A stretch of DNA of 64,000 nt, from contig JBBHKE010000376.1 of assembly GCA_037447655.1 (NCBI GenBank), forward strand, positions 28,501 to 92,500, read 5' to 3'. The position numbers were made by a program, and so were the translations under genes. Every line of letters starts with the position of its first letter. The stretch's first letter is position 1. Positions 20,994-31,414 of this stretch are shown here, piece after piece. The stretch is from Zygnema cylindricum. Its lineage: Eukaryota > Streptophyta > Zygnematophyceae > Zygnematales > Zygnemataceae. The notes beneath the pieces were generated by a model. The model made no database searches. It was not told the origin of the DNA and worked only from the letters and a program-made list of their open reading frames with translations.

Positions 20994-22674
20994 GAGGCCA
21001 TATACTCAACCTCCATGGTGGAGTGAACAATAACCTTTTGCTGTTTGCTACTTCAACAGCAAGCCCTATCACACACATATAATACATATCCAAAAGTATA
21101 TCTCATCAGAGCATCACCATAACTGGCATCACTCCAAGTAGTGATGTCAGTATTCTCCACACCAAAATGCAGCCATAGATCCCTTGTTCCTATCAAATAT
21201 CTAATGACTCTCTTAGCTGCCTCCCAATCCTTCTTAGTGGGTGCATTTAGACTTCTTCTCAGCACTCCTAAAGCTGCAGCTAAATCCGGCCTGGTGCAAT
21301 TCATAAAATATATTATGTTTCCCAATACTTGCCTGTAAGGAATAGTATGCATTATGTTTCCCAATACTTGCCTGTAAGGAATAGTATGCATGAACTTCTG
21401 TTTTTCAGGAGATAATTTCTCGTCTAAGACTATGACTCCTTCTTCCTCACTCCCCTCACTTCCTTTCTTTAACTCCATTGGAGTTGTACAACTATTATCT
21501 TTATCCATCTGGAATTTTTCCAGTATGTTCCTTATTGCTTCCTTTTGAGTGAATCTTATAATCTTTCTTTCTCGGTCTCTTTCTACTTGAATTCCCAAAA
21601 TATATTTTGCTTCTCCCATATCCTTCATTTCAAATCTCCCTTTAAGATCGGTTTTCAGTTTATTAATTTTTTCCATTGATTTACTTAAAACAAGTAAATC
21701 ATCAACATAAATTGCAATTAATATAATACCTTCTTCATCTTCAAAAACATAGATTAAGTGATATGAGCTGATCCGAATATATCCCAGACCGGTAAGAAAC
21801 TCAAGTTTCTAATTCCACTGTCGAGGCGCCTATTTCAAACCGTAAAGGGATTAATCAGCTGGCATACCTTACTCTCCTCTCCTTCCTCCACAAACCCTTT
21901 GGGTTGTCGCATGAAGATCTCCTCTTCCAATTCTCCATGCAAAAAGGTTGTTTTGATGTCCATCTGGTGCACTTCCATGTCTTCCGCTGCTGCCAGGCTG
22001 AGAAGTATGCGGACGGAGGGAAATCTGACCACCAGGGCAAAGGTTTCCTCGTAGTCAATTCCCTCCTTTTGTGTAAATCCCTTTGCCACTAATCTGGCCT
22101 TGTAGCGCCCGATTATGTTATCTGGGTTTAGTTTTAATTTGAAAACCCACTTACAATCGATTGGTTTTCGGTTAGGTGGACAATAAGCTCCCAAGTATCG
22201 GCTACCATAATTGAGGCCATCTCCTCATTGATGGCTGTCTTCCACCAGTTTTTTTCTGGACACGTCATCGCCTCTCCATAAGTCTGAGGTTCATCTTGAT
22301 GAGATAGTTTTGTTACCTTGTTATTAACCTGTTTTTCTTGCAATCTTTTGCTACTTCTCCTCCCCCCCTCAAAATCTGAGGCCGGAATAGATGGTTCTCG
22401 TGGATTCTTTCGAACAATCTCGCCTTCTCCCCTATCCCTTGATTCCGAATCAATTTCGACCACGTTTTTCGCTTCGGGTAGAGTTGTCACTAGAGTTTCC
22501 ACAGCCGAGTCCTTTTCGGTCTGATTTGTACCTGCAAGAATGTCATCGTCTCTAAAACTTGGATAGTTAGGAAGCTCAAAGTCATCGGAATTTCCTGACT
22601 CAAATCTTATTTTTACTGACTTTGTATACTTGAAGGGATCCACAGACTTTCCTTCATCCATAACTACTAGATGC
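20994..22674 (-). pseudogene. Copia3b linker, reverse transcriptase and RNase H (5' part)
   Basis: In minus-strand order there is an acidic linker (DEGKSVDPFKYTKSVKI), the RT opening (CKWVFKLKLNPDNIIGRYKARL), HQMDIKTTFLHGELEEEIFM and the YVDD box (21,709-21,698). ILGIQVERDRERK and the RNase H start (TTWSDASYGD) follow. It stops at 20,994 with GAGGC, where COPIA2 inserted, and resumes at 14,548. A tandem duplication of about 35-40 bp (MHTIPYRQVLGN twice) is present near 21,305-21,390. Frames are broken near 21,830 and 22,190. Confidence 0.85.
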
Positions 22675-22691
22675 GCACATCGGGTTTTATA

Positions 22692-23642
22692 AACAAAAAC
22701 TTTCACCAACTTCACCTTTGTTAAGGCAAGACTCCCCGGAGTCAAGAGCAAAAAGAATCTTTGAATTTTCTCCGCTAAACAGTAAGTTATGGAGGGTCAA
22801 AGTTGACCTTTTGTACATAAGCTCTCTAGGAGATAGGGTCCTATCTATCAATTTTTCTAAGTCCTATCTCTCTCACAAAATCTATCTAATGGTGTACGCC
22901 ACCAATCATATGAAAGTGTCGTACATAAAAGTACAGCCGCTGGTGTATTTTATGTATGGAAATTGTACGACATGGCTTAAAAGTCGACACATGTCATATC
23001 CGGATTCGGTGGCGTAATCCCTGGAGATACCGCAATCCAACATAATTTCGCCACGTGTCATTCGATGTGGCGATGACCATAAACTGCCGAGAATCTCTTC
23101 TGCGATCTCTGCTTTCTTCCCGCTCGTCCGATTAAATGTAGATTTCAATCGGAGCCGTCATAAATACATGCGCGATATTTGTTTCGTAAAAGAAACAAAA
23201 TGCGCGGTACTTGTTTCTTGTCCATAGCGTATTCGGTACGTTTACATAACGGTTTCTATGAAACCGTAAACATCCGCCGTTAAATGAATTTTCCGACGTC
23301 GTAACATATAAATACAAATCAAACCTAATAGTATATATCAGAACTTCTATACTTAACGGCTAAGGCTATCGGCGCTTTGACGGTCAGCACGTGCCAGGAT
23401 CAAATCATGTCACCCACATATAACTTTTAGTAAATAAACCTTCCTACCTGTAAATAGAATAAGCTATTTCTCGTAAAACTCTGGATAGCCCAGGTAGCCA
23501 TGGTTGTAGCTTCCTCTCCAACTTCTCAGTGACTGCAACAAGTGTGAGAGTTTGAGAGAGAAGTAAGAGGAAGACTTCCTCGGCTTCTTTCTATATTCCA
23601 ATTTAGACCTAGAAAAAAATGAAATAACCATCGATTTCTACA
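22692..23642 (-). repeat. Copia3b 5' LTR, truncated at its inner end
   Basis: Starts TGTAGAAATCGATGG at 23,642 and matches family A LTRs until about 22,692, inside the CAAAAACT...TTGCCTT stretch. A 17-bp filler (22,675-22,691) then joins it to the RT linker. The missing tail, PBS, gag, protease and integrase indicate an internal deletion. It contains the palindrome GTTTCGTAAAAGAAAC (about 23,179-23,194) and an antisense tRNA-like module (about 23,357-23,415). Confidence 0.8.
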
Positions 23643-24505
23643 TTCACCTAGGTCACTCATGTCAAAATAACGTCGAAGAAGAATTTTTACAGTGGAAATC
23701 TCAAAAAGAGATTGACGAACAAGGATGAGGTCATCAACAAAAATAGCAACGATGATTAACGAAGCACCCGAGCCATAAAAATATATGATAAAGTTAGCGT
23801 CAATGCGAGTGAAGCCTTATTTCTTAGTGGCATTGATAGTATGGTTCGAAACATAAGGAGATTATTTCAAACCGTATACTGTTTTCATGAGGTGACAGAC
23901 TAAGTGTTCAGAGTCAGGGGACATGTACCCTTCAGGTTGCTGCATATAAATATTTTCTGAGAGGACACCATTCAAAATGGCATTTTTTACGTCCATTTGA
24001 TGAACATGGAAACATGTTCAGCATCTAATGCAAGGAGATCGCGAATTGACGTGAGACGAGCAACTAGAGTTTAAGTTTCAGTAAAATCTATACCCTCAAT
24101 TTGTGAGAATCCCTTGGATAGTAATCGGGCTTTGTATTTGTCGACGGATCTGTCTGCTTTTTGTTTAACGCGGAAAATCCACTTTGAACCGATGGCTTTG
24201 CGACCTGAAGGAAATGGAACAAGATTCCAAATGTTGGTGGATATGACGGCGGAATACTCTGCGTCAACTGCACTTTTCGAAAGGTGACTCTAGGTGAGAG
24301 TTAGGGTGTTTGAGAGCAGGTTTGAGAGAGAGGAGAGTGGATACTAGAGAGGCAGATGCACCAGTTGAATAAGCGCAAGCAAAGGATGCATGACCCATGG
24401 TCTCAATGAGGCTAAACGGAGGGCCACGAGATCTGGTCGAGTATCGACGAGATATATCAAGGGGGGCATCTATGGGGGTAAAAGAGGGTGGGAATCTGAA
24501 AAGAG
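23643..24505 (-). pseudogene. Copia4 reverse transcriptase, 5' portion
   Basis: The minus strand encodes a proline/serine-rich linker, SLIETMGHASFACAYSTGAS, then RT blocks: HQMDVKNAILNGVLSENIYM, QQPEGYMSPDSEHLVC, KTVYGLK and FVDDLILV near 23,730. Several stops and frameshifts interrupt it. It begins at a breakpoint with copia3a (about 24,505) and ends at TTCAC, the copia3b target copy. Its continuation is at 11,907-10,974. Confidence 0.75.
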
Positions 24506-24785
24506 CCCTTGATTCTGAATCAATTTCCACCACGTCTTCCGCTTCGGGTAGAGTTGTCACTGGAGTTTCCACAGCGGAGTCCTTTTCGGACTGATTTATA
24601 CCTGCAAGAATGTCATCTTCTCTAAAACCTGAATAGTTAGGAAGCTCAAAGTCATCGGAATTTTCTGACTCAAATCTGATTTTTACTGACTTTGTATATT
24701 TGAAGGGATCCTAAGACTTTCCTTCATCCATCACTACTAGATGCTTTACTAAGATTATATCTTCCCTTTTTAGATCATAAACTCT

Positions 24786-25961
24786 TTATCCTTTAACATC
24801 TTCATCATATCCTAATAAGTATTCCGGTTTTCCTTTAGGATCTCGCTTCCAATTAGACCGATCTGTATCTAGACTGAATACTTGACTGCCGAAAACCTTT
24901 AAGTGAGATATGTTTGGTTTCCGGCCTGTCCATCTCTCATAAGGTGTTTGATCTTTTATAGCTGAAGTAAGAACTCTATTTTTTAGGTAATTAGCACAGT
25001 TCATTGCTTCTACCCAAAACCTTTTTCCTATCTTCTTATCTGACAACATACTTCTAGCACTATCACTTAGTGTTCTATTTAACCTTTCAGCTACCCCATT
25101 CTGTTCCGGGTTTTCTGGAACTGTCTTTTGGTGTTGGACCCCATCTTCCCTCAGAAAATCCACAAACTGTTTAGAAGTATACTCTCCACCATTGTCACTC
25201 CTTATTCTATTATTTGGAGTTTCATGGAGTTTTTCCCTCCATGCTTTATATTGTCTAAAACAATCCTGAGCTTCCGACTTGTTTTTCAAAATATACACTC
25301 GGGAATACCGAGACCAATCATCAGTGATAGTCATCATAAATCTCTTCCCCCGTGGTGAGGGCACTTTAGCCAGTCCCCAAATATCTGTGTGTACTAGATC
25401 TAGAATTTTGTCTCCTTTATAGGTGGTTGTTTTGGGAAAGGGTAATCTATGTGTTTTACCTTGAGCACATCCACTACAATCACTTACATTATCACTCTCA
25501 CTGAACTGAATCCCTTCCACCACTCCCATCTTTTTCATCTCTCTTAACTTATCTAGATTCACGTGCCCAAGCCTCTTATGCCACATCATAATATCATGAA
25601 CACCATCATAATAAAGTTTCTTCTTTTCATTACTTAAAACCAGCCTAAACATCCCATGGCTACCTTTCTCATCAATGAAATAGACATCCTCCTCAAAACT
25701 AGCAGTAAAGACTCCTTCCCTTGTGCTAGTAAAAAAACCCTTATCATCTAATACAGACGTAGAGATGAGGTTTTTGTTCAGCTCCAAAATAAACAATACA
25801 TCGGAGAATGTTAATATCGATGTCTTTCCTTCTACTAACTCTTTCAAATCTACCGATCCTACAAGAGAAGTGGTGACTATCCTCCCATCCCCGTACTCTA
25901 TCTCTACGGTGGGAATATTTCTTTTCTTAGTGAACAGGTGCCTATCCTTACACATGTGCAT
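24786..25961 (-). pseudogene. Copia3a integrase region
   Basis: A 391-codon frame runs from just after the protease active site through HKRLGHVNLDKL, CSGCAQGK, the catalytic blocks (DIWG, RSDNGGEY, EQNGVAERLNR) and YERWTGRKPNISHLKVFGSQ. It is the best-preserved integrase frame in the window. The protease DSGA lies just upstream and is cut off by a TAG at about 25,983, where COPIA2 has TGG. Confidence 0.85.
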
Positions 25962-27106
25962 GGAGGCACCTGAATCTACAATCTAGCCTGCTTCACCTTT
26001 CAATCCACCGTAAGCACATTTATGCCATCGTCGAATTTCGACCTCGTTTTTCGCCTCCAACTCCTCATCTAAAAGGAGCTCATCCTCCTCGTCCTCGGAT
26101 TCCGCCTCATGTACATATGTCACAAGGGCCTTTTTCTTTCCTCTCGAGGTATCACCTGTCTGCCCCTCCTTTAACCGAAGCTCGGTTAGCTTAGTGCACT
26201 CTGCCATATAATGCCCAGGTTTCTTACAAAAATGACATAAACCTTTGGGAGCGCTTGGTCCGAACTCGTCGCTCTGATTTTTCTGCTCCCTCCCCTGATA
26301 GTTTCCGACCGGTTTCCGGGAATCCTTGTTCCTCCAATCGGAATCGCAGTTGCCAAGGCTTGGCCACTCTTTCCTCCCCTTCGGATCTCAATCGTATTCT
26401 CCCGAACGAGAATCATCCCTACCACTGAGTTCCATATCCACCTTGAGTCCGGCAAGTCCTGCACACGGTTGACTATGTTCTTGAACTCATCGGGTAACTT
26501 CATTAGTAAACAGTTAACCTTTCATTTTTCACTAAAATCTTTTCCCGCACTCTCTAGCTCCATGAAGAGTGTAGCAAGCTCATTGCAAAAAGCCAACATC
26601 TTCCCCCCTTTGTATACATACTCCTCAACTTTCGGATCAGCCAACTGTTGTTGCTGAATCGTTCCACTTCGGTACATCTCTATGAGAGCAATCCAAAGAT
26701 GGGATGCCCTTTCTACCTGCAAATGAGGACATGCAAGTCCTTGACTGAGATGGCGTAGGATGATGTGCTTTGCTGCCATATTGTTGAAGACCCAGGTTTC
26801 AGTATCATTCTCCTCGTTCCTCGGAATAGGTGACATGAATGCCGAACCAGTTGCTATTGGTGTGGTCGCCTCCTTCTCCTTTCCTTTGTCCGCCACCTCT
26901 CCTTCTTTTGTTTCCTCCGTTGAAGGTGGATCCTCTTTCCTGGTGAATCTGCTTCCTTCAAACCTTTGAGGAATTCCAAGACTTGATGGACGTCTAACCA
27001 TCCACTCACTATCCCCCAAAACCTTTTTTCGCAAAGAGCTCCTTCATCATACTTTCCCAGTATATGAAGCCAGTTCCATTAAAGATTGGTACCCTAGATG
27101 GTGGGC
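25962..27106 (-). pseudogene. Copia3a gag and protease start
   Basis: Gag starts MGPPSRVPIFNGTGFIYWES within the PBS, then shifts frame near 27,035. The next frame (27,034-26,522) covers the middle of Gag, including FNNMAAKHIILRHLSQGL. The zinc knuckle near 26,240-26,200 lies across a frame change. The acidic linker leads to IVDSGAS of the protease. At least two frameshifts and one stop make it inactive. Confidence 0.8.
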
Positions 27107-27114
27107 CCATAACT
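27100..27114 (-). promoter_or_regulatory. Copia3a primer-binding site (half initiator-Met tRNA)
   Basis: On the minus strand AGTTATGGGCCCACC directly follows the LTR end, with one or two mismatches to the COPIA2 site at its 5' edge. The gag ATG is again inside it. Confidence 0.7.
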
Positions 27115-28167
27115 TGAAACTTTGAGACCTCCATAAGTCCTCAGAGTGGACAGCTTCCAAGAAGCCTCTAGGATAACCCTGACCCCTTTGTGTTTCAGCA
27201 AAAATAATTGCCACCCTGGCAGACAAAAACTCTGACTAACTTAACCCCTCTGAAGACAAGACTCCCCTGAGTCGATAGCAAAAAGAATCTCTGAATTTGC
27301 TATCCTGAGCAGTAAGTTATGGAGGGTCATAGTTGACCTTTTGTACCGAAGCTCTCTGGGAGAGAGGGTCCTATCTCCTAATTTTTGTAAGTCCTATCTC
27401 TCTCACAGACTCTATCTTCTGACGTACTGAGCCAATCTGATTACAATTCCGTACACAAAAGTACAGCTGCCGGTGTACTTTCTGTACGGACACTGTACGA
27501 CATGGCCTAAATGTCGACACGTGGTATGTCCGGATTCGCTCCCTTAATCCTCGAAGATGCCGCTATCCAATGTCATTCCGCAACGTGTCATCCGATGTGG
27601 CGATGACCACAAACCGCCGAAATCCTCTTCCGCGATCTCGGCGTTAATTCCAGCCGTCCGATTAAATTCACATTTAATCGTAGCCGTAATAAATACATGC
27701 GCGGTATTCATTTCATTAAAGAAATAAATGCGCAGTATTGGTTTCTTATCCGTAGCGTAATCCGTACTTTTACATTACTGGATCTATGTATCCCGTAAAC
27801 AGTTACAGTTAAATGAATTATCCTACCTGGTAATGTTTAATTATATATCAAACCATATAGTACATAACACTAGTTAAAGACTTAACGGCTAAGGCTACCG
27901 GCTATCGGTTGTCTGCTGACGATAGGTACCAAGATCAAATCCTGTCGACGGCACATACCATTTAGTAAATAAACCCTAACTAATATATATTTCCCGTAAA
28001 CCTCTGGATAGCCTAGGTAGCCATGGCTCTAGCTCCCTCTCCAATTTCTCGGTGACTGCGACAAGTTTGAGAGTTGGAGAGAGAAGTTAGACGTAGACTG
28101 CCTCGGCTTCTTTCTATATTTCTATTTAGACCTATAAAATACTTTAAATGGACCATTAATTTCTACA
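27115..28167 (-). repeat. Copia3a 5' LTR
   Basis: 1,053 bp from TGTAGAAATTAATGG (28,167) to GTTTCA (27,115). Same family as the COPIA2 and copia3b LTRs. It includes an antisense tRNA-like module (about 27,888-27,960) and a degenerate palindrome near 27,705-27,735. Confidence 0.85.
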
Positions 28168-28198
28168 GATTTTCCCATTATGTAAATGCTACATAGCA

Positions 28199-28686
28199 GA
28201 GGTCGCAATCGGGTACTTGAATCCGTACCCGATCTATACCCGGCCGGCCGCGTCGGATCCGGAATGGATTCAGGTGCCAAATTTTGGGGCAGGCTGGATT
28301 CGGCCGCGTGTTTTCAAAAAAAAAACAAATTCGGGTACGGGCAGGTAAGGAAAAAACGAAAAAAAATTGAAGGTTTCGTATATTTGTTCCATTCCAGTAC
28401 AAAAGTGTCCATACTATCCCACATTATTGTACTTTGTACTCTTGGTATCTGGAAGGTATAAGGTAGATGTTAGATGTACCACTAATTTTGTACTTATAAG
28501 GGTACGGGCGAGTACGGGTAGTTGCGAGAAATCGCATTCGGTTAACTTATTTTTTGGTAAATGCGAATCGCGTACCGGGTAACAAGTTAGGAGCGTGCAA
28601 TAACCCGGCCGGATTTCGGGTGTTCAGATTTTGAAAAAAACATAATGCCTGATTCGGGTATTTGCAATTTTGACTTTTGCAACCTC
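28199..28686. mobile_element. Small TIR element, GAGGTCGC family, copy 1
   Basis: Bounded by GAGGTCGCAA and TTTTGCAACCTC. Near-identical words flank it (GCTACATAGCA on the left, GCTGCATAGCA on the right), a possible target duplication, though the exact offset is unclear. It has no coding capacity. The interior is homologous to the next element in reverse orientation. Confidence 0.65.
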
Positions 28687-28718
28687 CGCTGCATAGCATT
28701 TGTTTCGACTCATCTTTA

Positions 28719-29173
28719 GAGGTCGCAAAAGTCAAATTTTAGATAACCGAAACCGACCGTTTTTTTTTTTTCAAAATCTGAGTACCCGACGACCGACCGG
28801 GTTATGTCACGCTCCAAAATTGTTAATCGTTACCCGAAACGCGTTTACGAAAATAAAAGTTAACAAAAACTCGATTTCTCGCGACTATCCGTACCCGCCC
28901 GTACTTTAATAAGTACAAAATCAATGGTACATTTACCTTATACCTTCCACGATACCAAGAGTACCAAGTACAATAATGTTTGATAGTATTGACAGTACAA
29001 AACCTTCAATTTTTTTCGTTTTTTGCTTACCGACCTTAACAGTTTTTTTTTTTCGTGAATCACCCGCCCGAATCCGCCAGACCCCCCAAATTTGGCACCC
29101 GAATCCGTTCCGGATCCGGCGCCGGCGGTCGGTTAATGGTCGGTTACGGTTTCGGTTGACCGTTTGCGACCTC
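28719..29173. mobile_element. Small TIR element, GAGGTCGC family, copy 2 (inverted)
   Basis: Bounded by GAGGTCGCAAAAG and GTTTGCGACCTC. It lies 32 bp from copy 1 in opposite orientation, so the two form a long imperfect inverted repeat. Shared interior words include CCAAATTTGG/CCAAATTTTGG and TACCTTCCA. The superfamily is not determined; TIR length and the possible 8-11 bp duplication would suit hAT- or Mutator-like MITEs. Confidence 0.65.
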
Positions 29174-30683
29174 TGGCCATCGCATCGTGAAAATATCGTA
29201 ATATCGTATCGGCCCCGTTAGTGCATCGTTAGCAGGACTTTTCAAACGTTTTCCATTGTCGATTCGTCGCATCGCATCTTCCACTCGATACGCCGCGCTG
29301 GCGGCATCGGGCTGTGGCAATCATTGCTTTTCACGGTATTTGTTTGGGGGTTATCGCATTTTTTCAAGTAGTGCGTTTTTTTGACCCAAACAAGGTGTTT
29401 TAACTTTTAAAAGCCGATGGACCCCAACCGTTAAAACCGTCGAATCTATTCCAATGCGATGCGCATCTCTTTGACAAACCGTAAGAAAAAGTTGGTACAG
29501 TAATGTGAATTTCCGTCAAGCTGTTTTTTATACTACGTTAAATAATGTGAGATTTCGTAGGTCCGATGCACCAGACGTTGGCTCCCAACAGTACGACGAC
29601 ACTCCCAGCGGCATGATGGAAGTCCCATCTTCGCGAAAGTCCATTTCCAATCGACTGTCGCTGGCTTCACTTTTGTCGGATCTGCCATCGCCTAGAGCTG
29701 TGACTAGGCTAGAGCTGTGGCCGCCTTCAGCCGCGTGTCCTTTCGAGTTGTCAGAGACTCCTGCGAACGGGGGCATCTTATTGGCGCAGTCAGATGCCGC
29801 GGTGCTACAGCGCAGTTCTCCGCGAATCGCTGCTAGACGTTGTGAAGTACATAGCGTGGAGCTCAATTTACTGTTACTCGCTCTAGTTTGTGCCCGAGAG
29901 ATGCGTGGGCTGTTTTCGGCCTTTTGCCAAGTTCATGTTTTGAACGGGAAACGATGTTCAATGGCCAGAATTCCAGACACCGAGTCAGTGCTACAAGCGA
30001 CAAGAGCTATTCGCTGTTTGCTGTACATTATTGTACTGTGGCGATGCGTGGCTCCTTGGTGTCCCATAGCGCGAGCAGAGAGATCAGCCGAGGAAACTGC
30101 GAATTCGGTGCTTTGCGGTTGTACCTAGCGATTCTGTACGAAATTCAGGAGATTTACGCGGAGGATTGATTCTACCGTACGGTATTTTCTGCACGCCTTT
30201 AGGAAGTACATGCTTTTTCAGCCGTGGGGATAAACTCGAAGTCTCACAGAACCGTCCATTCCGCTGCTATTTATTGTGGTCCCGATTGTACTTCAACTTC
30301 GGAATGGGGGCTATCATCGCCACCCGATCTCTCGTTTCGTACACAATATCAGCATATAGTCAACATGTGTCTTCCACCTTCTGGAGCGTACGATCGTGTC
30401 AGAATTGTACGGCATATAATTGCCGGCAAACTGTCCAAGAACTATGAACCTGGCCGGTTACAGTCCATGCTGTCCTTGCCACCGTCCAATATATGCCGAA
30501 CTCCCAAAGGACAAAATAGATGCACAACACGAGAACGTTTTTAGTACAATTGAAGTACGAAGAGAACGCAATAAGCTGTGTTCGAAACATTACGATAACG
30601 TCTACACTTCAATTCGTTTAAATATGAAATTTCGTGCGCTCAATTTTCAAACGCCTAGCGATTTGTACGAACAAATCGGAAGG
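29174..30683. other. Unassigned region with unrecognised frames
   Basis: The longest plus frame (29,505-30,128, 207 codons) contains a Ser/Arg-rich stretch (GMMEVPSSRKSISNRL) but no domain I recognise, and it overlaps minus-strand frames of similar size. A second plus frame (30,224-30,544, 106 codons) is likewise unrecognised. They could be exons of a decayed gene or chance frames. I do not annotate them as genes. Confidence 0.4.
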
Positions 30684-30685
30684 TA

Positions 30686-31254
30686 CAGTAAACCGTGAAT
30701 CGTTATTAGCCTTATGTACTCTATATCGGCAGCCCAAAATTTTGACATTGATACCCGAAATACAATGAATAAATATAATTTTTCCTTGACGTTAATTACG
30801 GTTCTTATAAATTACTGTAGCGTTCATGGTTATACCGTACTTATTTCATGAATAGTGTGGTGTACGGAATGTGTTTGTTCGTACAACACTGTACTTCATG
30901 ACCGAAAATCGTACGGAATTTTTAGTTAACTTATGTCGGTAGCATACAGAACTGCGCTTCGAATAAACGTGGAGTCGAGTTTGCGACAAACGCGTTCCCA
31001 AACCCGAATTATAATTGTGGATTAAATACAGTAAAAGGACGAGACGTGGTACAGATTGTCAGATTTTGTACTTTTATCTATTTTACTGTATATGTAATGA
31101 CTGCAGATCCGGTGTACCGAAATCTGCGTTATGGAGAAATTACAATTAAACATTTTTTTGAAAATGGGATTGATACACAAATTAACATTAATGACACTTA
31201 TTAATTATTAACACTAATAATTTCTATAGTCTAATAACGATTCATGGTGTATTG
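30686..31254. mobile_element. Pogo-like MITE, copy A
   Basis: Starts CAGTAAACCGTGAATCG and ends, in reverse complement, CAATACACCATGAATCG. It is flanked by TA on both sides (30,684-30,685; 31,255-31,256). The CAGTA... termini and TA target are typical of pogo/Tc1-mariner type elements. The 569-bp interior has no coding frame but contains GTGTGGTGTACGGAAT and TTCGTACAA, shared with copies B and C. Confidence 0.8.
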
Positions 31255-31414
31255 TATTGTAGTCTCTTCCAGTTATAATGGTTACAGTAAAACAAAACTG
31301 ACGTTAATGCTCCTTCAATTTTTGTCGCGGTTCCGTTGGAAATGTTTTGGAATAGCTAAGTACTGTAGATTGGAGAGTCGCTACGAACCGCATGTCGTAC
31401 GTTTTCGACGGCAA

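Larger units (their letters stand above)
11908..23642 (-). mobile_element. Copia3b: internally deleted Copia element with two nested insertions
   Basis: The element is flanked by TTCAC (11,903-11,907 and 23,643-23,647), an exact 5-bp duplication, and lies inside copia4. In minus-strand order it comprises the 5' LTR (23,642 to about 22,692), a deletion junction, the RT and RNase H (22,674-20,994 and 14,548-14,215), and the 3' LTR (14,214-11,908). PBS, gag, protease and integrase are missing. COPIA2 sits in the RNase H and a solo LTR sits in the 3' LTR. LTR starts agree (TGTAGAAATCGATGG in both), supporting one element. Confidence 0.8.
24505..28167 (-). mobile_element. Copia3a: 5' half of a Copia element related to COPIA2
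   Basis: In minus-strand order it has a complete 5' LTR (28,167-27,115, 1,053 bp), PBS, gag, protease, integrase and the start of the pre-RT linker. It stops abruptly at about 24,505 against copia4. The linker region is also present in copia3b (22,674 onward), so copia3a and copia3b are two separate copies. The missing 3' half suggests a deletion or unequal recombination with copia4. Confidence 0.85.

Noticed and set aside
29505-30169. 207-codon plus-strand frame with a Ser-rich motif
   Set aside because: No recognisable domain, overlapped by frames on both strands, and in a repeat-rich stretch. Kept only as an unassigned region.
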